A stretch of DNA of 64,000 nt from positions 853,044 to 917,043 of the forward strand of contig NZ_KL407337.1 of the NCBI RefSeq assembly GCF_000706645.1, written 5' to 3'. Position numbers and translations under genes: made by a program. The notes under the pieces were generated by a model. The model did not search any database. It was not told the DNA's origin and worked only from the letters and a program-made list of their open reading frames with translations. Source of the stretch: Bartonella rochalimae ATCC BAA-1498. GTDB lineage: Bacteria; Pseudomonadota; Alphaproteobacteria; Rhizobiales; Rhizobiaceae. This document shows, in pieces, positions 50,417 through 59,124 of this stretch (position 1 is its first letter; every line of letters starts with the position of its first letter).

Positions 50417-50694
50417 GTATGGTTATTCTTTATTGGGGACTTTATCTTTCACAGTTTTTTTTAAGTTTGGCGATGATTCTAGCATTGTTTCGACTGGTTC
50501 GTGGTCCAAGAGCACAAGATCGCATTGTTGGTTTGGATGCTCTTTATATGACTGCTATCCTTTTATTTCTGACGTTTGATATTCGTTCAGGAACAACTAT
50601 TTATTTTGAAGCTGTTCTCATTATTAGTCTTTTAGGTCCTATATCGAGTATTGCTTTGACAAAATTTTTAATGCGTGGAGAAATTATTGAATGA
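50413..50694 (+). CDS. mrpF: Mrp/Pha antiporter subunit F
   Basis: A 93-residue protein with three membrane helices. The MrpF signature RLVRGPRAQDRIVGLDALYM lies between helices 1 and 2. Four-base overlaps with subunits E and G show tight translational coupling in the operon. Confidence 0.92.
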   Translation: MSMVILYWGLYLSQFFLSLAMILALFRLVRGPRAQDRIVGLDALYMTAILLFLTFDIRSGTTIYFEAVLIISLLGPISSIALTKFLMRGEIIE

Positions 50695-51059
50695 AAGATG
50701 ATATTTCACTTTGGAGTGCTCTTATAATTAGCTTTTTTTTAATACTGGGATCTAGTCTTACTCTCATTGGAACAATAGGGCTTGTACGTTTTTCTAATTT
50801 TTATGAACGTTTGCATACATCTTCATTGAGTACAAGTTGGGGAGGAAGCAGTATTATTATTGCTTCCTTTTTTTATTCAATACATGTGGATCATGTATTT
50901 GTTATTCATGAGATATTGTTGATGATTTTTTTGTTTATGACAACACCAATAACCTCTATGTTGTTGTCACAAACAGCAGTTCATCGAGATCAATCAAAGG
51001 ATTTTTTAAAAGAACCACTTTCTCTTTTATTTCATAATCATAAAAAGAAGAAATCGTGA
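50691..51059 (+). CDS. mrpG: Mrp/Pha antiporter subunit G
   Basis: Last gene of the antiporter operon, 122 residues with three membrane helices. The MrpG pattern is visible: SLTLIGTIGLVRFSNFYERLHTSS, then MTTPITSMLLSQTAVHR. It overlaps subunit F by four bases and is convergent with the lysozyme-inhibitor-like gene 37 bases further on. Confidence 0.92.
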   Translation: MKDDISLWSALIISFFLILGSSLTLIGTIGLVRFSNFYERLHTSSLSTSWGGSSIIIASFFYSIHVDHVFVIHEILLMIFLFMTTPITSMLLSQTAVHRDQSKDFLKEPLSLLFHNHKKKKS

Positions 51060-51096
51060 AATTTAAACGAATGTAAACCTAATGGATAAAAACTTA

Positions 51097-51462
51097 TTAT
51101 TGCTTATCTTCTATTTTACAAAAAATAGGTTTCTTTTCTTCTGGATCATTAATAAGGTCAAAAAGTGTAACTTCGTTTTTAGATTCCCACCAAATATACT
51201 GGGCTCCTGCGTATTTTGATCCTGACGCAGCGATGACATTTGCACCGACAATGCGTTCACCTTTCCATTTAAAATCGATTAACGAAATATTATCAGCATT
51301 GAGATAAGTTGCTTCGACTTTTTCTTTATTTGTTCCAGTATCACATTGATAAACAACCTGTTTTATCATAGGTTCCGGGACATCTGGTACATTGATTACC
51401 AAAGATCCAGCGAAGGCAGTAATCGGATTGAAGGATAATAAACTTAAGTAGAGTTTTTTCAT
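51097..51462 (-). CDS. MliC-like periplasmic lysozyme-inhibitor family protein
   Basis: A 121-residue secreted protein. The signal peptide is MKKLYLSLLSFNPITAFAG. The mature part follows the MliC/PliC pattern: VVYQCDTG, YLNADNISLIDFKWKGERIVG, AASGSKYAGAQYIWWESKNEVTLFDL and a closing Cys (FCKI). MliC proteins bind c-type lysozyme, protecting peptidoglycan; this is inferred from family resemblance, which is modest. No lipobox is seen, so it is probably soluble in the periplasm. Confidence 0.7.
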   Translation of the reverse strand: MKKLYLSLLSFNPITAFAGSLVINVPDVPEPMIKQVVYQCDTGTNKEKVEATYLNADNISLIDFKWKGERIVGANVIAASGSKYAGAQYIWWESKNEVTLFDLINDPEEKKPIFCKIEDKQ

Positions 51463-51506
51463 AACGTTTCCTTAATGATTCAAAGTAACAATCGTAACTT
51501 ATATAG

Positions 51507-51815
51507 TGGTGTCTACGGTAGGATTCGAACCTACGACCCCAGGATTCATACCACTTCGATTTTCACCGCCAGCTTTATCAGCAAAACTGTTTGTGGTCTG
51601 GACTGTCTCTTCACCTTAAAACTTATGCTTTTTAGGTGCTGCCCGTTCAGTCTCTACACCTTTCTCTTTAATTTAAAAAGAGACTTGGCTCGGGATTGAC
51701 ATACAAATTCCTGTGAAGTTTTCCCCGAATTTGAGCAGATTCACTTTTAGAATTTCTTCTGAAAGTGCCCAATTTCTTAGGAATCCTGTGCTCTATCCTA
51801 CTGAGCTACGCAGAC
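51507..51815 (-). tRNA. tRNA-Arg(CCU), interrupted by a group I intron
   Basis: The 5' exon (51779-51815) starts GTCTGCG and contains the D arm and 5' anticodon stem CAGGA, loop TTCCT. The 3' exon (51507-51546) gives AA, the 3' anticodon stem TCCTG, the T arm (GTAGG-TTCGAAT-CCTAC), acceptor CGTAGAC, discriminator A and an encoded CCA. Joined, the exons form a 77-nt cloverleaf with seven acceptor pairs (one G-U) and anticodon CCU. A 232-nt group I intron separates them after U36. Scanners that ignore introns will miss it. Confidence 0.93.
51547..51778 (-). ncRNA. Group I self-splicing intron in tRNA-Arg(CCU)
   Basis: The 232-nt insert follows U36 of the 5' exon and ends in the expected terminal G before A37. 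The core is recognisable: a P4/P5-type CAATCCCGAGCCAAG (51684-51698), GACTGAACGGGCAGC (51638-51652, P7/P3 side) and AAGAGACAGTCC (within 51595-51611, the 3' P7 strand). No homing-endonuclease frame is present. An intron at this site of tRNA-Arg(CCU) was first described in Agrobacterium; the short size and motifs fit the IC3 subgroup, which is my inference. Confidence 0.88.
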
Positions 51816-51949
51816 CCAATCATATTTAATTTTATAGCGAAAACGTTGAGTTTAATCAATCATTATAAATATTTATGAGCCCGTTTTCATTAATTTTTAT
51901 TTTAGAAAATTTAAAATGATATTCAATGCGATCAAGATGTTTTGCAATG

Positions 51950-52265
51950 AATGATTAACTGAGCTTACATGTTAGGGCGAGAGTGAGACTATTTTCTTAA
52001 TCTTATACTGTTAAAGTCATTAACATTTCAAGTTTTGGAATATCCTGTAATTTTGTAGGTAAACCAACAGCTTTAAAATGTATTTGAATAGGTTGTGTTA
52101 GTGTGGGACTTATTAAATTCAGTTGAGTAGAAAATTGGTGAGCTAAATTATTTCAATCGCTACACTTTCACCATGGATTAAGCAGTTTGAATTGTAGGTA
52201 ATTGTTCTTTCAAGCATGTGTCCAAATGTGTGGCCAAGATTAAGGAATGTGTGTGCTTCAGTTTC
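51950..52265 (-). pseudogene. aroB: 3-dehydroquinate synthase remnant (C-terminal part)
   Basis: Minus-strand translation gives the AroB signature [16 protein letters not shown] followed by [11 protein letters not shown], then in-frame stops (TAG, TGA). In a shifted frame [13 protein letters not shown] and further stops follow. Only the C-terminal third remains; the N-terminal two-thirds appear deleted, because the aroK remnant ends directly upstream. Boundaries are approximate. Confidence 0.85.
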
Positions 52266-52274
52266 ATATATTTT

Positions 52275-52750
52275 GTTGTGCAATTAGCATTGTGTGGATC
52301 GTGTAATATTTTATGCTTCTTAATGTTTGCTATGATTACTAATCGTTAAGTTTGCTTTTGCATAGCTAGAGTAGCATTATTCTATGAGTTTTGGTGATTT
52401 TTAAGTCTTTTTTAAAGCAATAGCCAGGATACTTTAAAACACGTTCAATGAGAATATTAAGATCTATTTTGTGCTATATTTAATTTGAGGTATGGTTTTC
52501 AGTATATAAGCTGCTTTGCTTGTTGCTAAAATGAGGGAGATTTTTTAAGGATATTTAAATGATATTTTGTTCAAAAGTGTGAAACTTTATTTTTCATAAG
52601 TTTAAAAGAATTCAGAAATTGTTGTTTGTGCTGCTTTTTCGATTTCTTGATCAGTATCATAAATAAAGTAAATTATACATAATAACGACATGTTTTTTAA
52701 TCATTGATTTTTCTGCACTCATGAGACCGGCCAGTATGAGTGTTTAACAA
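52275..52750 (-). pseudogene. aroK: Shikimate kinase remnant
   Basis: Degraded reading frame on the minus strand. It gives ILAGLMSAEKS (decayed P-loop, normally GLMGAGKS) and YDTDQEIEKAAQTTISEFF (the shikimate-binding DxDxEIE segment, around 52604-52662). In shifted frames come TSKAAYILKTIPQIK, DLNILIERVLKYPGYC and YAKANLTIS, in the correct AroK order, separated by stops and frameshifts. The locus aroK-aroB divergent from xerD is usual in Rhizobiales, so this is decay in place. Confidence 0.8.
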
Positions 52751-52914
52751 TTAAGATACAGTAACAGTTGATTTTTTATTTATGTTGTGGGGATATTTTA
52801 AAATAATTATTATTTATGATTTTATTTCGATATTTATCTATCTTAAAGTCAAGACCTGTTAATCTTTATCAGATACGATAGAAAATTAAGATTTTTTTGG
52901 AATAGTTTATTTTC

Positions 52915-53076
52915 ATGCCAACATTAACTCGATTTTTAATAATATTTTTCATTTTAATTATTATTTTTTTTAGCATTATGGTTGCACTTGTGGTTTATGT
53001 TGAACCAGTGACCGTGGATATAAATGTTGATGTGCCTTTAGATTTATTAAAGGAATCTTCGAAAGAAAATACATGA
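52915..53076 (+). CDS. Small single-pass membrane protein upstream of xerD
   Basis: A 53-residue protein: MPTLTRF, a hydrophobic helix of about 20 residues, then VVYVEPVTVDINVDVPLDLLK. Its TGA overlaps the xerD ATG (ATGA), arguing that it is translated. Small membrane proteins with an FVEP-type segment occur at this position in other Rhizobiales as far as I recall. Function is unknown. Confidence 0.65.
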   Translation: MPTLTRFLIIFFILIIIFFSIMVALVVYVEPVTVDINVDVPLDLLKESSKENT

Positions 53077-53996
53077 AAAATGATGCTGTCATAGATCGTT
53101 TTCTTGAAATGATGAGTGCGGAGCGAGGGGCTTCTGTTTGTACACTTTTAGCTTATCAACATGATTTACAATGGGCACAAAATAAATTATCTTCGCACTC
53201 TATTTCGTTTTTTTCGGCGCAAAGAGAAGATTTAATCAATCTTTTATCTCTCATGCAGAAAGCTGGTTGCGCAGCAACTTCACAAGCGCGTCGGTTATCA
53301 ACTTTACGTCAATTTTTTCAATTTCTTTATGCTGAAGGATTAAGAGAAGATGACCCTTCTAGTGATATTGATTCACCACGTCAAGGACGTCCTTTGCCGA
53401 AAATTATCAGTGAAGATGCAATGGCAAAATTATTAGATTTTGCGCAATTGGAGACAGAGCAAGCAGAGTCTGGAACCCAGAATTATTACCGTGCTTTGCG
53501 TTTTCAGGTGTTGCTTGAAATGCTTTATGCGACGGGATTACGTATCAGTGAGTTAGTTAGTCTTCCAGTTCAAGCTGTGCGAGGAAAAGAGCAATTTATT
53601 TTGGTTCGCGGGAAGGGTGAAAAAGAGCGAGTGGTACTTTTATCAGAGAAAGCACGTCAAATTCTGTTGCAGTGGTTGAGTGTGCGTGATCAGAGAAAAG
53701 ATGCAACAAGCATTTACCTTTTTCCTGCTCGTTCATCTACTGGATATATTGCACGCCAATTTGTTGCTCGCGGATTAAAAGATCTCGCTAAAAGAGCAGG
53801 GATACAAAGTGAAAACTTTTCTCCTCATGTATTGCGCCATGCTTTTGCAAGCCACCTGTTGCAAAATGGTGCTGATTTGCGTGCGGTTCAACATTTGTTA
53901 GGTCACCGTGATATTTCTACAACTCAAATTTATACACATGTATTGGAAGCTAGGTTGCATCGTTTGGTTAATGAGCATCATCCGCTTGTTGATTAG
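53073..53996 (+). CDS. xerD: Site-specific tyrosine recombinase XerD
   Basis: Resolves chromosome dimers at dif together with XerC. 307 residues. The N-terminal SAM-like DNA-binding domain starts DRFLEMMSAERGASVCTLLAYQHDL. Catalytic residues are visible: Arg in YATGLRISELVSL, Lys in VRGKGEKERVV, HxxR in PHVLRHAFASHLL, His in LLGHRDISTTQ and Tyr in IYTHV. It is coupled to the small membrane protein gene upstream and precedes accA. Confidence 0.94.
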   Translation: MKNDAVIDRFLEMMSAERGASVCTLLAYQHDLQWAQNKLSSHSISFFSAQREDLINLLSLMQKAGCAATSQARRLSTLRQFFQFLYAEGLREDDPSSDIDSPRQGRPLPKIISEDAMAKLLDFAQLETEQAESGTQNYYRALRFQVLLEMLYATGLRISELVSLPVQAVRGKEQFILVRGKGEKERVVLLSEKARQILLQWLSVRDQRKDATSIYLFPARSSTGYIARQFVARGLKDLAKRAGIQSENFSPHVLRHAFASHLLQNGADLRAVQHLLGHRDISTTQIYTHVLEARLHRLVNEHHPLVD

Positions 53997-54088
53997 TGTA
54001 AGGTCAGGTAAAGAAAAGATGATCTTTTGAAAAATACTTTATAAAATAAATTATAAGTGTATAAATTATACAAAACAAGTTGGATGCA

Positions 54089-55045
54089 ATGTATAATTAT
54101 CTTGATTTTGAAAAACCAGTTGCTGATCTTGATCTGCAAATTCTTGAATTAAAAAAAATCGCTCAGGAAAAGGATAGCCTTAATATGAGTGATGAGATTG
54201 CACGTCTTGAAACGCGTTCTCAAACAGCTTTGAGAGATCTCTATAAAAAATTATCGCCATGGCAAAAAACACAAGTAGCTCGTCATCCTGATAGACCTCA
54301 TTTTATGGATTATTCAGCGCAATTGTTGACTGATGTTACACCTTTGGCAGGTGATCGTAAATTCGCTGAAGATGCAGCTATTCAAGCTGGTTTTGCACGC
54401 TTTAGAGGTGAAGCAATTGCTTATATAGGTCAAGAAAAAGGGCATGATACCCAAACCCGCTTGCACCATAATTTTGGTTCTGCACGTCCAGAAGGATATC
54501 GCAAAGCTGTTCGTATTATGGAATTGGCTGATCGTTTTCAATTACCATTACTGACTTTTGTTGATACGGCGGGCGCTTATCCTGGTGTGAGTGCTGAAGA
54601 ACGTGGGCAGGCAGAGGCAATTGCACAATCAACAGCTGCAACTTTACGCTTAAAGGTCCCTGTTGTTTCCGTTATTATTGGAGAAGGAGGTTCTGGGGGA
54701 GCGATAGCAATTGCGGCAGCTAATAAAGTTTATATGTTGGAGCACTCGATTTATTCGGTTATTTCACCAGAAGGTGCAGCTTCTATTTTATGGCGCGATT
54801 CAACTCGTGCAAAGGATGCTGCGACGAATATGCGCATTACTGCTCAAGATCTTTATAAGTTACAGATTATTGATGGTATTATTCCTGAGCCTTTGGGAGG
54901 AGCACATAGAGGAAAAGAAATTGTAATTGAAGCAACAGGTAATATTATTTCAGACGCTTTAAAGTCTATGGCTGGTAAAGATGGTGAAATTATTAAACAA
55001 GAGCGTTGGGAAAAATATCTTCAGATTGGTCGTTCTTTGAATTAA
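54089..55045 (+). CDS. accA: Acetyl-CoA carboxylase carboxyltransferase alpha subunit
   Basis: With AccD it transfers the carboxyl group from biotin to acetyl-CoA, the committed step of fatty acid synthesis. 318 residues from the ATG at 54089 (MYNYLDFEKPVADLD, the usual start); a TTG at 54080 is in frame. The crotonase-like fold shows GGDRKFAEDAA-type LAGDRKFAED, IGQEKGHDTQ, MELADRFQLPLLTFVDTAGAYPG and IGEGGSGGAIAI. Confidence 0.95.
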   Translation: MYNYLDFEKPVADLDLQILELKKIAQEKDSLNMSDEIARLETRSQTALRDLYKKLSPWQKTQVARHPDRPHFMDYSAQLLTDVTPLAGDRKFAEDAAIQAGFARFRGEAIAYIGQEKGHDTQTRLHHNFGSARPEGYRKAVRIMELADRFQLPLLTFVDTAGAYPGVSAEERGQAEAIAQSTAATLRLKVPVVSVIIGEGGSGGAIAIAAANKVYMLEHSIYSVISPEGAASILWRDSTRAKDAATNMRITAQDLYKLQIIDGIIPEPLGGAHRGKEIVIEATGNIISDALKSMAGKDGEIIKQERWEKYLQIGRSLN

Positions 55046-55073
55046 TATATTTACTGTCAAGGACCTTTTTTAA

Positions 55074-55823
55074 ATGAAATTAAAGAGATTGTTTTCAGCA
55101 GTGCTTTTTATTCTAACTGGAATGTTAATGGCATGTCAGGAGAGGTTACCTACTTCTTTCAAAGCTAAAATTGAACAATCATTGCCTCGGGAAATCCTCA
55201 ATAAAATGGCTATGAACGATATTGATCAGTATGCACCAATTATGATGCGATTTTTTAAGAAAGATAATATTGCTGAAATTTGGAAACAAAATCGTTCAGG
55301 AGTATTTGTTCTTGTTGTAAGTTATGACATTTGCAAATGGTCAGGTCAGCTTGGGCCTAAATATCGAGAAGGCGATTTTCAAGCTCCAGAAGGTTTTTAT
55401 ACCGTTCAGGAAAACCAAATGAACCCTTATTCGAAATATTATCTTTCTTTTAATATAGGTTTTCCTAATCTTTATGATCAGATTCATGGCCGTACAGGGA
55501 GCTATCTTATGGTTCATGGAGCTTGTTCTTCTGTAGGCTGCTATTCAATGAATGACAGGAATATGGCACAAATCTATGCCTTTGCACGGGATGCTTTTAA
55601 AGGCGGGCAAAAAGAGTTTCAGTTACATGCTTTTCCTTTTCGTATGACTGATGCTAATATGCAACGTCATTATACAAGCCCTCATTATGAATTTTGGATG
55701 ATGCTCAAAGAAGGCTATGATTTTTTTGAAACAAATCGTAAACCTCCCAAAATTACTGTTTATGATAAACGTTATGTTTTTGAACATTTTATTGATGAGG
55801 ATTCAGTTGCTATGGCTTTCTAA
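55074..55823 (+). CDS. L,D-transpeptidase (YkuD) family protein
   Basis: A 249-residue exported protein. The N-terminal signal MKLKRLFSAVLFILTGMLMAC ends in a lipobox-like Cys. The YkuD catalytic motif is MVHGACSSVGCYSM (His and Cys, about residues 146-159), preceded by PEGFYTVQENQMNPYSKYYLSF. This matches the YafK/ErfK subgroup, whose members form or cut 3-3 peptidoglycan or lipoprotein crosslinks; the specific reaction is not known. It follows accA by 28 bases. Confidence 0.85.
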   Translation: MKLKRLFSAVLFILTGMLMACQERLPTSFKAKIEQSLPREILNKMAMNDIDQYAPIMMRFFKKDNIAEIWKQNRSGVFVLVVSYDICKWSGQLGPKYREGDFQAPEGFYTVQENQMNPYSKYYLSFNIGFPNLYDQIHGRTGSYLMVHGACSSVGCYSMNDRNMAQIYAFARDAFKGGQKEFQLHAFPFRMTDANMQRHYTSPHYEFWMMLKEGYDFFETNRKPPKITVYDKRYVFEHFIDEDSVAMAF

Positions 55824-55919
55824 GGATGAGCTATATTAAGAATATACAATTTTTCAGTTATAAGAATAATATAACGTGAATTGTATGTGAGCAGTTGATT
55901 TGTTACTGTGCAAAGGAGA

Positions 55920-56981
55920 TTAAAATTTTACTCCTGGAATGAGTAAAGGATTATCTAAAATAGCAGTTTTGTCTGGAGTATCTAGTGCTGGTTTATTTAA
56001 ACAAGCATCAAAGAGTTTTTGTATTGCCTTTTTTTCAACACTATGAGTAATGATGACAAAGCGAGTTTTTGTAATGCCTTTTGGCCACTTTGGAAGCCTT
56101 ATTGGTGGATGAAAAAATGTTTGTACACCATGAAGAATAAGTGGACTATGTGGATATCGTGCAATGCGATAATGGCTTTTATACGGAGTAATTTTTCACC
56201 ATAAAGATCTTTTAAGAGGTTGAGAAAAACTTTTAACGTAGCAAAGTGAATCGGTTCATTACAATCTAATGAAAAAGCGCGAAAATTTTGATAATGAGAA
56301 TGATCATGTGGAACAGTGGGAAGCCGTTTTTTTAGCTCTATGTTACCTTCTTTTTTATTCCGAATTATTTTATTTATTAATTCATGTGAGTTGCATTGAT
56401 CAGAATGGGAAATGATGATTTGTGCCGTGGGATTAAGAGCTTTGAGTTTGTTGGTGAGAAAATCTAGGGGAATTATATGATCAATAAGATCAGTTTTTGT
56501 AAGGATAATTTTGTCAGCAAAAGCGAGTTGTTTTTGTATTTCAGGATGAGATTCAAGAATAGGAGGAGAGTTTAATACATCAAATGTTGTAATAACAGCA
56601 TCAATCTCTAATGCTTGAGTTAAAATAGGATGGTTTAAAAGAACTTGTAAAATAGAAGCAGGATCAGCTAAACCTGTTGTTTCAATTATAATGCGATTGA
56701 ATTTTTTGAGATATTTTTTTTGAGTATGATCAATTAAATCAACTAATGTATCGACTAAATCACTGCGCAAATTACAGCATAAACAGCCGTTTGTTAATTC
56801 AATAATTCCTTCTGTTGCTTTTTCAACAAAAAGATGGTCAATGTTTATTTCACCGAATTCGTTAACGATAACAGCACTGTTAGCTAAGAGAGGATCTTCG
56901 AAGCAAATAATTAAGCAAAGTTGTTTTACCAGAACCTAAAAAACCGGTGATGAGAGTGACAGGAATACGTGTTGTTTGCAT
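55920..56981 (-). pseudogene. CobW/COG0523-family GTPase (metal chaperone), frameshifted
   Basis: The pieces together form a full CobW-type protein. They are split by at least two frameshifts. The ATG at 56981 opens TRIPVTLITGFLGSGKTTLLNYLL (Walker A), then the frame breaks near 56900. DPLLANSAVIVNEFGE and LTNGCLCCNLRSDL (the metal-binding CxCC) continue in another frame. A 223-codon open stretch (56099-56770) carries IIIETTGLADPA and ILTKTDLIDH. After a second shift near 56150-56165 the conserved C-terminus (HGVQTFFHPPIRLPKWP) runs to the stop at 55920. Likely zinc- or cobalt-related originally. Confidence 0.85.
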
Positions 56982-56989
56982 TTGAAATA

Positions 56990-58096
56990 TTAAATGTGGT
57001 TGACTGCTTTTATCATAGGAGGTGAATAGGGAGGTCGTTTATATGGGATGGGAATTTCTCGTACTATTTTTCCATTGATTTTCAATATCTTCGGTGCGCT
57101 GATGAGCTTTACTTGCAAAGGAAGAATGGAGGAAGGTAAAGCGGTGATGAAAGGCGAGGTGAGAATAATATTTCCTTCTTCATCATAAGAATTTAGACGC
57201 ATTTTTATAGCTTCAGGTGTACATATTTGTTGTCTCATATCGGTTATTTGTGATATTTTCGTACCATAAGGTTCTAATGTTGCTAATGTTGATTGAGGAG
57301 ATCCTTTGTCCGAAAATCCTGCATTGAGCAATTGTGCTGCTTTTTCTTCTCTTTTATTGATGCTCTCCGATCCTAAAATAACAACGATAATTGTTCGCTT
57401 ATTTCTGGTTGCTGAAGCGACAAGATTGAAACCGGAAGCACAAATAAATCCCGTTTTCATGCCATCTATGCCATCAAAACGACCAATAAGATTATTTGAA
57501 TTAGATTGAATTTTTTTTCCATTGCCAAAATCAATGGCTGGAATAGAGAAATAATGAGTATATTGCGGAAATTCTCGGCGGATTTGAACCGCTAAAAGAG
57601 CCATATCCCGTGCTGTGGAGTAATTATTTGGATTTGGTAATCCACTTGTATTTGTAAAATTGGTTCCAAACATACCTAGACGTCGAGCTTCTGCATTCAT
57701 TTGTTTTACAAAAGCTTCTTGTGAACCCGAAATAGCTTCACTTATAGCAATAGCTAAATCATTTGTGGATTTAACCAAAGTAATTTTTAAGGCCGTATCA
57801 AGTGTAAGAACAGAACCAGCTTTATAACCTGAATTAATAGCAGGCGCTTGCGCTGCATTTTTGCTGATGGTGATATGCTTGTGGGGTGAAATTTTTCCTG
57901 TGCTCATGGCTCGGAAAATAATATAAGTCATCATTAGTTTTGTTAAAGAAGCAGGATACCAACGTTCAAAAGCTTGATTATGCTTTAATATGCGTCCAGT
58001 TGTGGCATCAACAGAGATGAAAGGATGGGCTAAACTTAGAGAGCTCATTATACTCAGAATAAAAAAGAAAAAAAGTGTGTAGAAGAGTTGATGCAT
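56990..58096 (-). CDS. D-alanyl-D-alanine carboxypeptidase (S11 family)
   Basis: Penicillin-binding peptidase trimming peptidoglycan stem peptides. 368 residues. An N-terminal signal peptide (FFFFILSIMSSLSLA) precedes the three active-site motifs: SLTK in YPASLTKLMM (Ser about residue 50), STN in VKSTNDLAIAI, and KTG in GMKTGFICASG. A C-terminal beta domain follows. It ends eight bases upstream of the CobW pseudogene start on the same strand. dacA/dacF-type; the exact paralogue is not assigned. Confidence 0.92.
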   Translation of the reverse strand: MHQLFYTLFFFFILSIMSSLSLAHPFISVDATTGRILKHNQAFERWYPASLTKLMMTYIIFRAMSTGKISPHKHITISKNAAQAPAINSGYKAGSVLTLDTALKITLVKSTNDLAIAISEAISGSQEAFVKQMNAEARRLGMFGTNFTNTSGLPNPNNYSTARDMALLAVQIRREFPQYTHYFSIPAIDFGNGKKIQSNSNNLIGRFDGIDGMKTGFICASGFNLVASATRNKRTIIVVILGSESINKREEKAAQLLNAGFSDKGSPQSTLATLEPYGTKISQITDMRQQICTPEAIKMRLNSYDEEGNIILTSPFITALPSSILPLQVKLISAPKILKINGKIVREIPIPYKRPPYSPPMIKAVNHI

Positions 58097-58193
58097 AAAA
58101 TAAATTCCCCCATTATTTTGACATTATAAGTGGTTTGGCATTGTTGGAGTTTTATTGTAAAGATTTTTGTTTATTCATAAAGAAGATGAATCT

Positions 58194-59009
58194 TTAATTA
58201 CGTACAGGTCCTTTCCAATGATGGCCAAGCATTTGAAGTCTTTGAACAGCAGAGGGCGGCATAGGAGGAGGATTAGGGTCTTGAGCAGCTAATAGGAGTA
58301 ATTCATCACAAGCTTTTTCTGTTTTTTGAATGAGTTGATCTAGAAAATCACGTTTATTTAAACCAGCTTTGATAGGAGGAAGAATACGAACACGGATTGT
58401 TCCTGGATAGCGACGAAAATTATTACGTGGCCAATATAAGCCAGCATTGTGGGCAATAGGAACAACTTGAAGTTTAAGCTCATTGTAAAGAGCAGTAATT
58501 CCTGGTTTATAATCTGGATCTTGACCAGGTTGTTTACGCGTTCCTTCAGGAAAAATGAGAATTTCGCGCCCCTGCTTCGCTTTTTGTTTTGCATTGTGTA
58601 AAATGATTTTGAGGGCTTTAATAGGACTTGTCCGGTTAACCGGAATAACTTGTGTTTTTGCCATGTACCAACCGAAAAGAGGGATCCACATTAATTCACG
58701 TTTGATAATAAGGGCGGGATCATCAAAATAGGGAACAAGGCTAAAAGTTTCCCATGCGGATTGATGTTTTGGAGCAATGATGTAAGCCCCACTGGGAAGA
58801 TTTTCTATACCTTCAATTTCATAGTCTGTTCCAGCAATATGTTTTTGTAAAAACAATGTAATACGTGCCCACATTTTAGGCACAATCCATGCTTGTTTAC
58901 GCGGCATTAAAAAATAGAAAGGCGCGTAAAAAATCATCTGTACAAAAGTTGTTATGTAAAAAACAAATGTAAAAAGAAGAGAGCGAAAGATAAGCACTAC
59001 ATTTCCCAT
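58194..59009 (-). CDS. plsC: 1-acyl-sn-glycerol-3-phosphate acyltransferase
   Basis: Makes phosphatidic acid in phospholipid synthesis. 271 residues with an N-terminal membrane segment (LLFTFVFYITTFVQMIFYAPFYF). The acyltransferase blocks are PKHQSAWETF (H-x4-E in place of the textbook H-x4-D, which I believe is usual in alphaproteobacteria), PVNRTSPIKALK and LIFPEGTRKQPG. It is on the same strand as the carboxypeptidase gene, 97 bases upstream of it. Confidence 0.9.
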   Translation of the reverse strand: MGNVVLIFRSLLFTFVFYITTFVQMIFYAPFYFLMPRKQAWIVPKMWARITLFLQKHIAGTDYEIEGIENLPSGAYIIAPKHQSAWETFSLVPYFDDPALIIKRELMWIPLFGWYMAKTQVIPVNRTSPIKALKIILHNAKQKAKQGREILIFPEGTRKQPGQDPDYKPGITALYNELKLQVVPIAHNAGLYWPRNNFRRYPGTIRVRILPPIKAGLNKRDFLDQLIQKTEKACDELLLLAAQDPNPPPMPPSAVQRLQMLGHHWKGPVRN

Positions 59010-59124
59010 TTCATGTCCATCAAGAAATTCTATTTATAATGCAATTTATATGAGAAAACATCTTTAATTAAAACTTTTTCAAATACTCCTTTTAAAATAT
59101 TTAAAATTATAAGGAAAGAACCAT

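Noticed and set aside
51475..51699. 74-codon plus-strand open frame
   Set aside because: It runs antisense through the tRNA-Arg 3' exon and group I intron.
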